NCBI RefSeq assembly: GCF_002102345.1
Contig: NZ_LQPP01000029.1
Location: 146,504 to 210,503 of the forward strand
Direction: 5' to 3'
Length of the DNA stretch: 64,000 nucleotides
DNA from: Mycolicibacterium peregrinum
GTDB taxonomy: Bacteria; Actinomycetota; Actinomycetes; Mycobacteriales; Mycobacteriaceae
Part shown: one piece after another, positions 24,846 to 34,140 of the stretch
How the letters are laid out: each line of letters opens with the position of its first letter
Numbering within the stretch: the first letter of the stretch is position 1
The notes under the pieces: model-generated
Told to the model about the DNA's origin: nothing
The model's database searches: none
Seen by the model: only the letters and a program-made list of their open reading frames with translations
Position numbers and translations under genes: made by a program

Positions 24846-26432
24846 TCAGTTGCTGGTGGATTCGAGGCTGAATCGCTGTCGCAGATCGCGTTTGAGCAAT
24901 TTGCCGCTGGGGTTCTTGGGCAGCGAATCGACGAAGAAGATCTGTTTGGGGGTCTTGAACCCGGCGAGATGGTCACGGCAGTGACGTAGCACCTCGTCTG
25001 CGGTCACGGTGGTGCCGGCGCGAGTCACCACCGCGGCGACGACGGCTTCCACCCAGATCGGGTGCGCCACCCCGAAGACCGCGGCTTCTTCTATCCCGCT
25101 GTGCCGGTAGAGAACTTCCTCGACCTCGCGGCTGGCGACATTCTCGCCGCCGGTTTTGATCATGTCTTTCTTGCGGTCGACGACGTGTAGCAGGCCGTGC
25201 TCGTCGTAGAAGCCCAGGTCGCCGGAATGGAACCAGCCGCCGGCGAAGGCCTGGGCGGTCTTGTCCTCATCGTCGAGGTAGCCCAGCATCAGATGCGGGC
25301 TGCGGTGGGCGATTTCGCCGACGGTGCCGGACTCGACCGGAACATCGTTGTCGTCGAGAATCACGGTTTCGACGTTGACCACAGGTCGGCCGGCCGCGCC
25401 GGCATGAGCGTCCTGCTCGGCAGGCCCCAGGGCGGACGCCAGCGGTGCCATCTCAGTCTGGCCGTAGAAGTTCCACAGCCGCAGATTGGGCAGCCGCCTG
25501 CGCATCTCGTGCAGGATCTCGGTGGGCATCGGTGAGGCGCCGTAGTACCCCTTGCGCAAGCTGGACAGGTCTACCTCGTCGAACACAGGGCTGCGCAGCA
25601 GGCTGATCCACACCGTCGGTGGCGCAAAGTAATTGGTGACGCCGTAGCGCTCGATCGTCCGCAGTACCAGCTCCGGATCCGGCCGAGGCAGGATGATGCT
25701 GGTGGCACCCAGGTAGATGTCGGTCGCCAGGAAATTATCCAGCTGAGCGCAGTGATACAAGGGCAGCGAATGGATTTCGACGTCGTCGCCGGACATCGAA
25801 CCCGCCACGATGGTGCTGATGTACTGCCACATCAAGCTGCGACTGCTGTGCATCACGCCCTTGGGCCGGGATTCGGTGCCGCTGGTGTACATCACCCGCA
25901 GCAGCTGATCGTCGTCGATTCGGATGTCCGGCACGTCCGCGGCCGTGGTGAGCCATTCGGCGAAATCAGGCCAGTCGCCGGGGCATGTCTGGCCGGAGGG
26001 GACGAGTACTGCCTTCGTGCGGACTGCTGTCCCGGCGGCCATGGCCTGTTCGGCCACCGGGATCAGGTCGGCCTCGACGATGAATCCGGCGGCCTGGCTG
26101 TGGCCGAGGATGTACGAGATCTCCTCTGGCATCAGCATGAAATTGATCGGCACCAGCACCACACCGGCGCGGGCGGTGGCGAATGCCAACACCGCGTACT
26201 GCCAGCAGTTGTGTGACAACAATGCGAGTCGATCACCCGGGAGTAGCCCGTTCTCGTGCAATGCGGCGGCGGCGCGATCCACCAGGTGATCGAACTCGGC
26301 AAAACTCAGAGCGACGTCGCCGTCGATGATGGCTGTCTTCTCAGGTTGCTTACGCGCTGACCGGCGGGGGATATCTGCGAGGCTGTGGCTACGGGCCCGG
26401 GCGATGACGGCGGCAAGGTCGTCGGAATGCAT
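24846..26432 (-). CDS. Acyl-CoA synthetase / AMP-dependent CoA ligase
   Basis: 528 residues. The P-loop-like motif is MYTSGTESRPKGVMHSSRS. The adenylation motifs are NFYGQTEMAPLAS and GWFHSGDLGFYDEHGLLHVVDRKKDMIKTGGENVASREVEEVLYRHSGIEEAAVFG, and the C-terminal lysine is in PKNPSGKLLKRDL. It activates a carboxylic acid with ATP and CoA. ATG 26432 is supported by TACTCT ending 7 bp upstream (leaderless); the longer open frame is shadow. It heads a seven-gene operon (26432 to 19329) and is divergent from a BVMO. Confidence 0.9.
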   Translation of the reverse strand: MHSDDLAAVIARARSHSLADIPRRSARKQPEKTAIIDGDVALSFAEFDHLVDRAAAALHENGLLPGDRLALLSHNCWQYAVLAFATARAGVVLVPINFMLMPEEISYILGHSQAAGFIVEADLIPVAEQAMAAGTAVRTKAVLVPSGQTCPGDWPDFAEWLTTAADVPDIRIDDDQLLRVMYTSGTESRPKGVMHSSRSLMWQYISTIVAGSMSGDDVEIHSLPLYHCAQLDNFLATDIYLGATSIILPRPDPELVLRTIERYGVTNYFAPPTVWISLLRSPVFDEVDLSSLRKGYYGASPMPTEILHEMRRRLPNLRLWNFYGQTEMAPLASALGPAEQDAHAGAAGRPVVNVETVILDDNDVPVESGTVGEIAHRSPHLMLGYLDDEDKTAQAFAGGWFHSGDLGFYDEHGLLHVVDRKKDMIKTGGENVASREVEEVLYRHSGIEEAAVFGVAHPIWVEAVVAAVVTRAGTTVTADEVLRHCRDHLAGFKTPKQIFFVDSLPKNPSGKLLKRDLRQRFSLESTSN

Positions 26433-26476
26433 GAACGGCAGAGTAGGCACGCCACCGGCCGCGGCGGTGGTTCGTC

Positions 26477-26489
26477 TCCCGCTCAGTAG
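26477..26489 (+). promoter_or_regulatory. Shared cluster operator, copy 6 (fadD-like / BVMO)
   Basis: TCCCGCTCAGTAG, 11 of 13 positions, centred at 26483. -10-like boxes lie almost symmetrically: GATACT (26523-26528) 40 bp away on the plus strand and TACTCT (26445-26440) 38 bp away on the minus strand. Both end 7 bp before their start codons. Confidence 0.6.
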
Positions 26490-26535
26490 ACAGGGAGGGC
26501 GCGGTGCGGGCCCAGATCCTTCGATACTCGAAACC

Positions 26536-28461
26536 ATGACCGCTACCACTGAATCCTCGTCGCTCGCGGATCGCGCCCCAGACCTTGACGTCCTGCGCGC
26601 CCATCTCCTGGAGGCGGACCCCGGTGTCCTGGTCGCGGTGTTGGCGCAGATGACGGGTGACCCGTCGGTCATCGATCGGTACGCATCCAAGATCGACCAC
26701 GTGCCCGATCCTCCTGAGCGAGCCGGATCGACCGATCTCCAGACGGCCGAGATGCTGGCGGACGAGATCATTGCCGCGCTCGGTCGGCCGCGACCGGCTG
26801 GTGCGCTGCCGGTAGACGATCGCGAGTTCTTCACCAGCCTGCTCCCGATTGCGCTGGGCGGTCCCGTCGACGACGAACACGTCGACCTCCTGTTGGAGCA
26901 AGGCGGATTCCGTCCGTCTCATCCGACGTTGCCGCGAACCACGCCGATTCCCTCTTCCACGAAAGTGGCGATCATCGGTGCCGGTATCGCAGGTATCGCG
27001 GTCGCGCTGGCCGCTGCGGAGGAGGGCGTGCAGTTCGAGATCTTCGACCGCAACGACGAAGTCGGCGGCACCTGGCTGACCACCACCTACCCGGGCATCG
27101 GCGTGGATACGCCCTCGGCGTATTACTCGCTGTCGCGCGAGGTGAACCCGGACTGGTCGAACTACTATCCGCAGGGCGCGGAATACCAGGCCTACCTTGT
27201 TTCGCTGGCCGACAAGCACGATCTGCGCCGCCACATCCGGTTCGGTACCGAGGTCGAGGCCTTGTGGTGGGACGAGGAGCGGGGGCAGTGGGAGATCCAC
27301 TCCCGCTCTGCCGATGGCACCCAGAGCATCGACCATGCCACTGTCGTCGTCACCGCGGCCGGCTACTTGAACCGTCCCCGATTCCCGGAGATCAAGGGTT
27401 CAGATACCTTCGCTGGAACGAGTATTCACTCGGCACAATGGGATCCGTCACTGGATCTGACGGGTAAGAAGATTGCGGTGATCGGTGCCGGTTGCACTGC
27501 GGTGCAGATCGTCGATGCCTGTGTCGACAAGGTTGAACACCTGACCGTCTTCCAACGTCAGCCACACTGGGTCGCTCCCCGCAAGCGCCTGTCCGACGAG
27601 GTCCCGGAATACCGCCGCTATCTGGGACGGGTGTTGCCGTACTACGCGATGTGGCATCGGCTCAAGTCGTACTGGGGCACCGCCGACAACAACTACCCCA
27701 TCATCCTGCAGGACCCCGAATGGTCCAAGACGCACCTGTCGATTTCACCAGTCAACGATGTGCTTCTGCAGATGTGCCTGGGATACATCGACCGGATGTT
27801 CGGTGCTGGAACAGAATTGGCGAAGAAAGTGACTCCGGATTTCGCGCCCTACGGCAAGCGGATCATCCGCGATCCCGGTGGTTACTACGCCGCGCTCACC
27901 CGCGACCACGTCGACGTCGAGGCGAGCGAGCCCGCGGAGATCAACGAACGTGGCATCGTCACCGCTGACGGTCGTCAGATCGATCTCGACGTGATCATCT
28001 ACGCCACCGGCTACCACCTGGATTTCCTGTCCACCGTGGATATTCGGGGTCGGGACGGCAAGACCCTGGCCCAGGTGTGGGGCGACAGTCCCAGTGCGTA
28101 CCGCGGCGGCACCGTACCGGGGTTCCCGAACCTGTTCATCACCTCCGCGCCCAACTACAGCCCGGGACATGGTGCGGGGGCAAACTTCTCGATGGAGATC
28201 TTGGCGCATTACATCGTGGAGTGCCTGCAGCTGATGGCGCTGCGCGGCGCGTCGACCATGGAAGTCACGCGGGCCGCGTTCGAGGATTACGTCGACGGGA
28301 TCGACAAGACCATGCAGGGCACAGTGTGGTGCCATACCCCCAACGCGCACACCTACTATCGATCGCAGTCCGGACGCGTCGTGGTGGCCACACCGTACCG
28401 CCTGGTGGATCTGTGGCACCAACATCGCGCGCCGATCGAAGAGGATTTCGTTCTCCGATGA
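26536..28461 (+). CDS. Baeyer-Villiger monooxygenase (class B flavoprotein)
   Basis: 641 residues. A ~130-residue N-terminal extension precedes the first Rossmann motif IIGAGIAGIAVALAAAEEG (residue ~142). The BVMO fingerprint FAGTSIHSAQWDP follows near residue 295, then a second Rossmann motif VIGAGCTAVQIVDA and ATGYHLDF. Such extended BVMOs act on large ketones such as steroids or cyclododecanone, inserting oxygen next to a carbonyl. ATG 26536 is 7 bp from GATACT. The next SDR overlaps by ATGA. C17 or side-chain ketone attack is plausible but unproven. Confidence 0.9.
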   Translation: MTATTESSSLADRAPDLDVLRAHLLEADPGVLVAVLAQMTGDPSVIDRYASKIDHVPDPPERAGSTDLQTAEMLADEIIAALGRPRPAGALPVDDREFFTSLLPIALGGPVDDEHVDLLLEQGGFRPSHPTLPRTTPIPSSTKVAIIGAGIAGIAVALAAAEEGVQFEIFDRNDEVGGTWLTTTYPGIGVDTPSAYYSLSREVNPDWSNYYPQGAEYQAYLVSLADKHDLRRHIRFGTEVEALWWDEERGQWEIHSRSADGTQSIDHATVVVTAAGYLNRPRFPEIKGSDTFAGTSIHSAQWDPSLDLTGKKIAVIGAGCTAVQIVDACVDKVEHLTVFQRQPHWVAPRKRLSDEVPEYRRYLGRVLPYYAMWHRLKSYWGTADNNYPIILQDPEWSKTHLSISPVNDVLLQMCLGYIDRMFGAGTELAKKVTPDFAPYGKRIIRDPGGYYAALTRDHVDVEASEPAEINERGIVTADGRQIDLDVIIYATGYHLDFLSTVDIRGRDGKTLAQVWGDSPSAYRGGTVPGFPNLFITSAPNYSPGHGAGANFSMEILAHYIVECLQLMALRGASTMEVTRAAFEDYVDGIDKTMQGTVWCHTPNAHTYYRSQSGRVVVATPYRLVDLWHQHRAPIEEDFVLR

Positions 28462-29345
28462 GCCAGATACTCGCCGGTAAAACGGCATTGGTCACCGGAA
28501 GCAGCCGCGGTATCGGTCGCGCGATCGCCCAGCGGTTGGCGGCCGAGGGCGCAACCGTGGCCGTGACCGCACGGTCCCACACTCCGACCCCGTCCACGCG
28601 CGCGGGTGTCACCGAGGCGATCCCGGGAACGATCGAGGAGACCATCGCTCTCATCGAAGACGCCGGCGGTTCGGCCTTCGGAGTGGCTGCCGATCTCGAA
28701 GACAGCGCGGCGCGCGACGGCCTGATCCAGGCCGTGGTCGAGCACACGGGAGGGCTCGACATCTTGGTCAACAACGCGGGCTATGCCGATTATTCGGTCA
28801 TCGAGGACATGCCGGTCGAGACCTTCGACCGCACCGTGGAGCATTATCTGAAGACACCGTTCGCGTTGACGAAAGCCGCTGTGCCGCATATGCGTAAACA
28901 GGGCGCGGGCTGGATCGTCAACATCGGATCGGTGACCGGGGTGGCCCCGGTGCGGCCGTACCGGGACTACAACAAGACGGCGGGCGACGTGATCTACGCG
29001 TCGTGCAAGGCTGCGCTGCATCGGTTCACCCAGGGGGTGGCCGCCGAACTGCTGGATGCCGACATCGCGGTCAACTGCGTCGGACCGTCGACGGCGGTGC
29101 GTACGCCGGGTGCGGCGTCGCTGATTCCGGACAGCTTTCCGACCGAACCGGTCGAGTACCTGGCCGAAACCGTATTGGCAATGTGTCACCTTCCCGCCGC
29201 TGAGCGGACCGGTCTGGTGGCGTTCAGCCTGCACTACCCGTGGTCACAACAACTTCCGGTGCACTCACTGGACGGCGCCACGGTACTGCCGCCGCTGCAG
29301 CCGCCCGCGGCGGCGAATCCCAACATCTTGCCGGCGGGGGTTTGA
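28458..29345 (+). CDS. Short-chain dehydrogenase/reductase
   Basis: 295 residues. TGSSRGIGRAIAQRLAAEGATVAVTARS indicates NADP preference (Arg after the second strand). NNAGYADYS, NIGSVTG and VIYASCKAALHRF supply the catalytic Ser and YxxxK. The C-terminal part lacks the usual VDGG end and instead has LVAFSLHYPWSQQ. It is translationally coupled to the BVMO (ATGA), so it may make the ketone that the BVMO uses or reduce its product. The longer open frame upstream is a shadow of the BVMO. Confidence 0.86.
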   Translation: MSQILAGKTALVTGSSRGIGRAIAQRLAAEGATVAVTARSHTPTPSTRAGVTEAIPGTIEETIALIEDAGGSAFGVAADLEDSAARDGLIQAVVEHTGGLDILVNNAGYADYSVIEDMPVETFDRTVEHYLKTPFALTKAAVPHMRKQGAGWIVNIGSVTGVAPVRPYRDYNKTAGDVIYASCKAALHRFTQGVAAELLDADIAVNCVGPSTAVRTPGAASLIPDSFPTEPVEYLAETVLAMCHLPAAERTGLVAFSLHYPWSQQLPVHSLDGATVLPPLQPPAAANPNILPAGV

Positions 29346-30210
29346 GTCGACAGTCCGGTGTCTTCTCGCCTTCGAGTTTGTTCGGTGGTCGGTGCCGTGA
29401 TGATGTTATGTCCTTCGCCGCAGCATCATTGGTCGCGCATGTAGCACTGGGTGGACAGCTTGAGGTGTCGTTCGACGGGGTGGCAGAGCTGCGCGGCGAG
29501 CGTAACGCGATCAAGAGCCGTTCGGTCGAGATCGTGGCTGAATCGAGCGTGACGAACCGCGCGCGGGGGCCACCCGGCACCAGCTCGATCGCAGCGTTGT
29601 TGGCGTGGACGGCCTGTGTGGCCTACGCAGGGATGCCCGACGGTCGGTGCGAGACCATCACCGGCATCCATGATCACGCACCGCGCGGGAATCCACCCCA
29701 CCATAGCCACCGCCGCCGACATCGCCCCACACCGGCTACTATCCTCGCCACCCTCAGCAGCGCCCACACGAGTCCCGACGCGACCGACCGCCGCGACTCC
29801 ACGCTGCCGACCGGGAAGGCGATCGGCAGCTACCCACAGGCTCCGCTGCGCTCCCTCTGTTTCCGCAGCCATCCACTATCGACGGCATCGAGCGAGCTTC
29901 GTCGGAGCAACTCCAAAGCTGTGGTGAGAAAATTCTCTACTGGTATCAAGACGCCAGGTCAGCGGTCGAAGCGGCGACCCTCGGAGCAGTTGAGACGCCG
30001 TCGGTGATGGCCAGCAGTCCTCGATGGCAAATCATCGAAGCCGGAATCGTGCCTTCAGCAGCCACAAAAAATAGCGCGCTACGACGTGCTGCTGGCCCGA
30101 TACAGTTGTCTGTGTGAGACGGTAACTACCGTTGCCACGACAGGGGACGGGTCGCCAGTCTTCCGTGGCACACTCAGTACAAAGATCCTATTATCGGCCC
30201 GACTTCTGGG
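29346..30210. other. 865-bp region without a convincing gene; probable degenerated DNA
   Basis: No frame holds a recognisable complete protein. Plus-strand frames look protein-like only in pieces: about 29409-29690 (FAAASLVAHVALGGQLEVSFDGV), 29670-29927, and 29893-30114 (a run ending GPIQLSV). Then a frame opens at 30118 and continues into the 30211 gene. Pieces in successive frames suggest a frameshifted older gene, but no homology was recognised. Composition falls from high GC to clearly lower GC after ~29.9 kb. Confidence 0.45.
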
Positions 30211-30594
30211 ATGAAAGACATCATCACCGTTCCAACTAATGGCTGGGGCAGCAAGCCTTACGTTACTGGTCAGGAGGAATACCGATTCCGGCTCATGGGT
30301 AAAGGATTTGACGGTGCGCCTGGACACGCCCAGTGGGTGCAGCAGGACGGGAAGTGGTACCCGGCTACTTGGGTTGGCTACGACTATGAAGTCGAGCACG
30401 TCAGGCAGATGGCTGGGCAAGAAGGCCCTGTAGGTGGAGTAACCATGCGATGGGGCATGGGCGAGTGGCATCCGATTCAAATTTTGGACATTTATCAGGC
30501 GCAAGGCAGAAATCCAGCACTGACGATGTACCTGCCGAATCCAAACGGAATGGTCGAGTTGTCGCCCAAGGACTCGGTAGCGAGGGGAAGATGA
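30118..30594 (+). pseudogene. Uncharacterised protein, possibly the C-terminal remnant of a longer gene
   Basis: The frame is open from 30118 (after a TGA), but the first ATG is at 30211, giving a 127-residue product. The translated part before that ATG (WHTQYKDPIIGPTSG) reads naturally into MKDIITVPTNGWGSKPYVTG, suggesting the true start has been lost. The domain is Trp-, Gly- and aromatic-rich (GFDGAPGHAQWVQQDGKWYPATW, MRWGMGEWHPIQILDIYQ). Lower GC than its neighbours and coupling by ATGA to a small membrane protein suggest an acquired secreted-protein or toxin tail with its partner. No family is assigned. Confidence 0.5.
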
Positions 30595-31055
30595 CCCCAG
30601 GAACTGTTCGTCGGCGGTGGGTTATATTCGCCATAATCGCAATACTCAGCGTTACCGTTGCCGCGTTGTGGGGGGTCCGGGAGTATCGTGCACGCGCGAC
30701 GATGCGCGCCGACTGTGCTGCTGTAGAGCGGCTGGGCGCAAGTTGGGAACAGCTGTCCGACTCAAGCCTGACGGGCAGCGACAAACCCGAGGACTGGCGC
30801 GCCCTCGGCGCTGATATCCACGCCAGCGCGTCGCAGATATCAGATCCTGCCAAGCGATCTCAGATGGACAAGTGGGCAGACGGTGTAGACATGTTGGCTG
30901 ATGTCACGGCGGCGCGGGGGGCCGGACCGTATGACGTTGCCATTGAAGAACAGCGGACCCAGAAATCTCTCGAAGCAGGCACACTGACATATCAGGCTGC
31001 AGGTTCACTTTATGAATCGTGCGGCATTCGTTCGAAAAATCAGCTACACAATTAA
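30591..31055 (+). CDS. Small single-span membrane-anchored protein
   Basis: 154 residues. Residues ~8-29 (RRRWVIFAIIAILSVTVAALWGVREY) form one membrane helix or signal anchor with a positive N-side. The remainder is soluble, with one cysteine early (ADCAAVERLG) and one at the end (YESCGI) that could pair outside the cell. Its ATG overlaps the upstream stop (ATGA). Lower GC than the steroid genes. The function is unknown; an immunity or accessory role to the upstream fragment is only a guess. Confidence 0.68.
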   Translation: MTPGTVRRRWVIFAIIAILSVTVAALWGVREYRARATMRADCAAVERLGASWEQLSDSSLTGSDKPEDWRALGADIHASASQISDPAKRSQMDKWADGVDMLADVTAARGAGPYDVAIEEQRTQKSLEAGTLTYQAAGSLYESCGIRSKNQLHN

Positions 31056-31239
31056 ATTGAGCATTTCTCTGCAGTAAATTCTATCTTCCGGTCAGCGATT
31101 TCAGTCCGATCGCTATCCTTGAGGGCCGGATGATCGTAAATTACTCAGGCGAATGATAGTCGAATGGCGCGAGAAATTTTCGCGAAGCAGCACTTTGGAC
31201 GACTTTGGGCTGATTGATGTTGAGATCGCGCACCGCCCA

Positions 31240-31455
31240 TCAGCGCTCTTCCTCGATTTCGTCATTATCACTCCAGTATGCCCACTCGGGTAGTGGCGTC
31301 GGGGGGACGCCGACGTTGGACAAATAGCCAAGATCGGGGTTAGGTTCACGGCGAAGGCGAACCTTTTTTACACGCCGGATGTATGTAATCAAAATGATCG
31401 AAATTCCAACGCAAATGAAAGCTAGAAGTGCCCATTTGAAAATGGTCAGGTACAT
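31240..31455 (-). CDS. Small membrane protein (71 aa)
   Basis: MYLTIFKWALLAFICVGISIILITYIRRVKKVRLRREP has one long hydrophobic helix (residues ~5-27) followed by a basic stop-transfer segment. The cytoplasmic tail is acidic and ends DNDEIEEER. GGGGAAG lies about 7 bp before ATG 31455. It is a plausible real small gene in the lower-GC insertion. No homologue was recognised. Confidence 0.5.
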   Translation of the reverse strand: MYLTIFKWALLAFICVGISIILITYIRRVKKVRLRREPNPDLGYLSNVGVPPTPLPEWAYWSDNDEIEEER

Positions 31456-31676
31456 TGTAGCTTCCCCAAATCGCGTTGTTCGACCATCTGACGACGCTTT
31501 TGCTCAATAGTGCAGACTACAACGGGGTCGTCAGGTAACCACCTCGCCCACGTCGGTACCGCAGCAGGGAAATTTCATCGGACCAGCTAGTGCGCGCGAT
31601 CTGGGCTTCTTCAACCACTCTCGACACCTTGTTCACCCGCCGTCGGGTCCTAAGGTCCTCCAACGCTGGAAAGGGG

Positions 31677-32696
31677 TTAACGACTTGTCGTCGGCGATGA
31701 GTAGGCGCTCGCCTGTTCGAGTACAGGTGCAGGCAGTTCGCAGAAGCTGTGGCAGACCCGGTCCCGCACGATGATGTCAGTGGTCTCGGGATCGAACCAA
31801 CGGTCGACCACCGCCCAGTGGATCGGATGCATCAGGTAGGGGCCCATCAGCCCGTCGACGTCGGTGAATTCCTGTTCGAAGACGTGGGTCCATTCGCTGG
31901 TACCGACGGAATGCTCGACCCGGCTCAATTGCCACGCGGTGATCGTGGGGACGTATCGGGGCATCATCGACAGTTCACTCTCGAATGCTGCGACGGTCTC
32001 GGCCTCTACGTCGTCAGGCACTCGGAGCAACAGGGCGCGGTAAACGGTGCCGTCGCCGCGGCGAGTTGGCGACCCGTGGTAGGTGACCCCATTGACGTGG
32101 GTGATCGCCGGGTCAGTCAACAACGCATCGAAATCGATGCTGTCCCAGTCAGATTGGTGGCCGAACCGCAGGTGGACCAGGATATCGCCGCCATTGCGGG
32201 AACCCGGCAACGTCGGCTCTACCAACGCTCTCAATGCTCCGCTGCGTTCGGCTGCGTCACGTAGGGCGCCAAGGACACGGCCGCGTTCGGACTCGTCGAC
32301 GTCGACCAGGCGAGTGACCGCGAATGTGGCTTCGCCGGTCGATGTGCCGGTTGGGATGGCCGGGGCAGGGGCGTCGACGGCCTCGGCGGCGGATGCAACC
32401 TCGCGAGTGCGTTCCACCACCAGATGGGTGACGCCTTCCCACCAGCGCGCCACGGCCGGGTCGGGCCGGCCCTGCCAGGTCATCTGCCACCAGGCCTGGG
32501 GGCTGGGCAGCGTCCAGGTAAAGGTGACCACGTTGGTTCGGTCGTCGAACCAAATGGGCGGGGTGACCAGGACATCGCGCAGTGTCATGCCGCGCTCACG
32601 CGCGCCCGGGGCATATCCGGTCAGGTAGGTATCGATGAACTTCTGAGCGCAGCCCGCTCTGGTGACCACCCGATCGATGACGAAAACCTCAGCCAT
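31677..32696 (-). CDS. Dabb-type (dimeric alpha/beta barrel) two-domain protein
   Basis: 339 residues built from two barrel-like halves. The C-terminal part, VYRALLLRVPDDVEAETVAAFESELSMMPRYVPTITAWQLSRVEHSVGTSEWTHVFEQEFTDVDGLMGPYLMHPIHWAVVDRWF, has the stress-responsive A/B-barrel (Dabb) pattern. The N-terminal half (FVIDRVVTRAGCAQKFIDTYLTGYAPGARERGM) looks like a monooxygenase-type ferredoxin fold. The likely role is a small cofactor-free enzyme or binding protein. ATG 32696 is 6 bp from TAATCT, so leaderless. It is divergent from an Old-Yellow-Enzyme-like gene with the shared motif between them. Confidence 0.76.
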   Translation of the reverse strand: MAEVFVIDRVVTRAGCAQKFIDTYLTGYAPGARERGMTLRDVLVTPPIWFDDRTNVVTFTWTLPSPQAWWQMTWQGRPDPAVARWWEGVTHLVVERTREVASAAEAVDAPAPAIPTGTSTGEATFAVTRLVDVDESERGRVLGALRDAAERSGALRALVEPTLPGSRNGGDILVHLRFGHQSDWDSIDFDALLTDPAITHVNGVTYHGSPTRRGDGTVYRALLLRVPDDVEAETVAAFESELSMMPRYVPTITAWQLSRVEHSVGTSEWTHVFEQEFTDVDGLMGPYLMHPIHWAVVDRWFDPETTDIIVRDRVCHSFCELPAPVLEQASAYSSPTTSR

Positions 32697-32738
32697 GAAC
32701 CGAGATTACGATCGTCCGCTTTGACTGAGGCGCAGCGT

Positions 32739-32751
32739 TCCCGGCCATCGG
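32739..32751 (+). promoter_or_regulatory. Shared cluster operator, copy 7
   Basis: TCCCGGCCATCGG, 11 of 13 positions, lies inside a palindrome TTCCCG-N5-CGGGAA (32738-32754). -10-like TAATCT (32708-32703) is 37 bp away on the minus strand and GATGGT (32785-32790) is 40 bp away on the plus strand. Each ends 6 bp before its start codon. Confidence 0.6.
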
Positions 32752-32796
32752 GAAACCACCGTTGACGACAGTGAGTGTCGGCGCGATGGTGGGGGG

Positions 32797-34002
32797 ATGA
32801 CCGATCCGTTCAGCCCGGCACAGCTCGGGCCAGTGGCGCTGCGTAACCGAGTGATCAAGGCTGCCACGTCGGAAGGCCGCTCACCCCACGGCCTGGTCAC
32901 CGACGACCTCATCGATTTCCATCGCAGCTTCGCCGAGGGCGGTGTCGGGATGACCACCGTGGCTTACTGCTGTGTGTCTCCCCAGGGGGCGAGCGCACCC
33001 GGTCAGATCGTCATGGACAGCAAGGCTCTGCCGGGACTGCGGCGGCTCGCCGATGCGGTACACGGTGCGGGGGCGGCCATTTCGGCGCAGCTGGGCCATG
33101 CCGGCGTGGTGGCGCAGAAGAAGCTGACCGGTGTCACCGCCGTGGCGCCGAGCAAATTCATCAACCCGACCTCCTTCGCGTATTGCCGTGAGATCACCCG
33201 CGCCGAGATCGCTCAGGTGATCGACCAGTTCGGCGACGCCGCGCAGGTGGCCGTCGACGCCGGATTCGATTCCGTCGAACTACATTTCGGCCATCTCTAC
33301 CTACCCAGCTCGTTCTTGAGTCCGCTGATCAATCGTCGTAAGGACTCCTACGGCGGTGACATCGACAATCGATCGCGATTCGTGCGGGAGATCGCGGCGC
33401 GGGTTCGCGAGGTGGTGGGCGACCGGGTCGCGGTGATCGCCAAACTGGACATGGACGACGGACTTCCGGGCAGCATCTGGATCGACGAGGCATTGCGGAC
33501 TGCCCAACTTCTCGACTCCGACGCCACCCTCGACGCCATCGAACTGACCCAGGGGTCGTCGGTGTACAAGCCCATGTACCTGTTCCGCGGCGACGTCCCG
33601 GTCAAGGAGTTCGCGAAGGTGATGCCGCCGGCGTTGCGGCCGGCGATCCGGCTGGTGGGCAAGCAGACGATGGGCGTCTATCCGTATCACGACCTCTACA
33701 TGCTGGAGGCCGCCCGGCAGTTCGTGCCGCTCATGCGCAACACCAAACTGATTCTGCTGGGCGGCATCAACGATCGCGAACACCTTGAGACGGGTATGCG
33801 GGAAGGATTCGACTTCTTCGCCATGGGCCGGGCATTGCTGCGTGAACCGGACCGGGTCAACTCGATGATCGCCGAGCCCGCCTCACGCAGCCGCTGCAAC
33901 CACAACAACAAGTGCATGGTGACGGTGTTCAGCCGCACCCATTGCGTGCTCGACCCCGAGCAGCGCTACGGTGCGGTGCTCAGCGTCGAGCAGGTCACGT
34001 AG
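32797..34002 (+). CDS. NADH:flavin oxidoreductase (Old-Yellow-Enzyme / 2,4-dienoyl-CoA reductase family)
   Basis: 401 residues of TIM barrel. RNRVIKAATSEG starts the FMN site, AISAQLGHAG follows, and the signature ELHFGHLYLPSSFLSPLINRRKDSYGGDIDNRSRF is present. FMN phosphate binding is LILLGGINDREHLETGMREGFDFFAMGRALLREPD. The C-terminus has SRCNHNNKCMVTVFSRTHCV, three cysteines where dienoyl-CoA reductases carry a 4Fe-4S cluster, but one expected Cys is missing. It probably reduces an enone of a steroid intermediate. The start is leaderless (GATGGT, 6 bp). Confidence 0.87.
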   Translation: MTDPFSPAQLGPVALRNRVIKAATSEGRSPHGLVTDDLIDFHRSFAEGGVGMTTVAYCCVSPQGASAPGQIVMDSKALPGLRRLADAVHGAGAAISAQLGHAGVVAQKKLTGVTAVAPSKFINPTSFAYCREITRAEIAQVIDQFGDAAQVAVDAGFDSVELHFGHLYLPSSFLSPLINRRKDSYGGDIDNRSRFVREIAARVREVVGDRVAVIAKLDMDDGLPGSIWIDEALRTAQLLDSDATLDAIELTQGSSVYKPMYLFRGDVPVKEFAKVMPPALRPAIRLVGKQTMGVYPYHDLYMLEAARQFVPLMRNTKLILLGGINDREHLETGMREGFDFFAMGRALLREPDRVNSMIAEPASRSRCNHNNKCMVTVFSRTHCVLDPEQRYGAVLSVEQVT

Positions 34003-34140
34003 CGCCCGGCTTCGCTGTGCCACATGGGTTTCGTTCATTGTTGCCATCCTACGTACTGTGTCAGCTCGCATGAGGTGGGCCAGTAGTGGCGGGCTGTAGC
34101 GCTTGAAGATGCCGGCGCGATGGGCGCCGGGTACACGCTG

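Noticed and set aside
29426..29872. Long minus-strand open frame in the empty region
   Set aside because: Arg/Ala/Gly-rich composition, no recognisable motif and no ribosome site; typical of an antisense shadow in high-GC DNA.
31086..31098. An 11/13 match to the cluster motif (TTCCGGTCAGCGA)
   Set aside because: It lies between two convergent genes in the low-GC insertion, not in a promoter. Matches of this quality are expected by chance, so it was not counted.
33883..34071. 62-aa minus-strand open frame over the end of the OYE gene
   Set aside because: His/Val low-complexity end mirrors the OYE coding strand; not supported as a gene.
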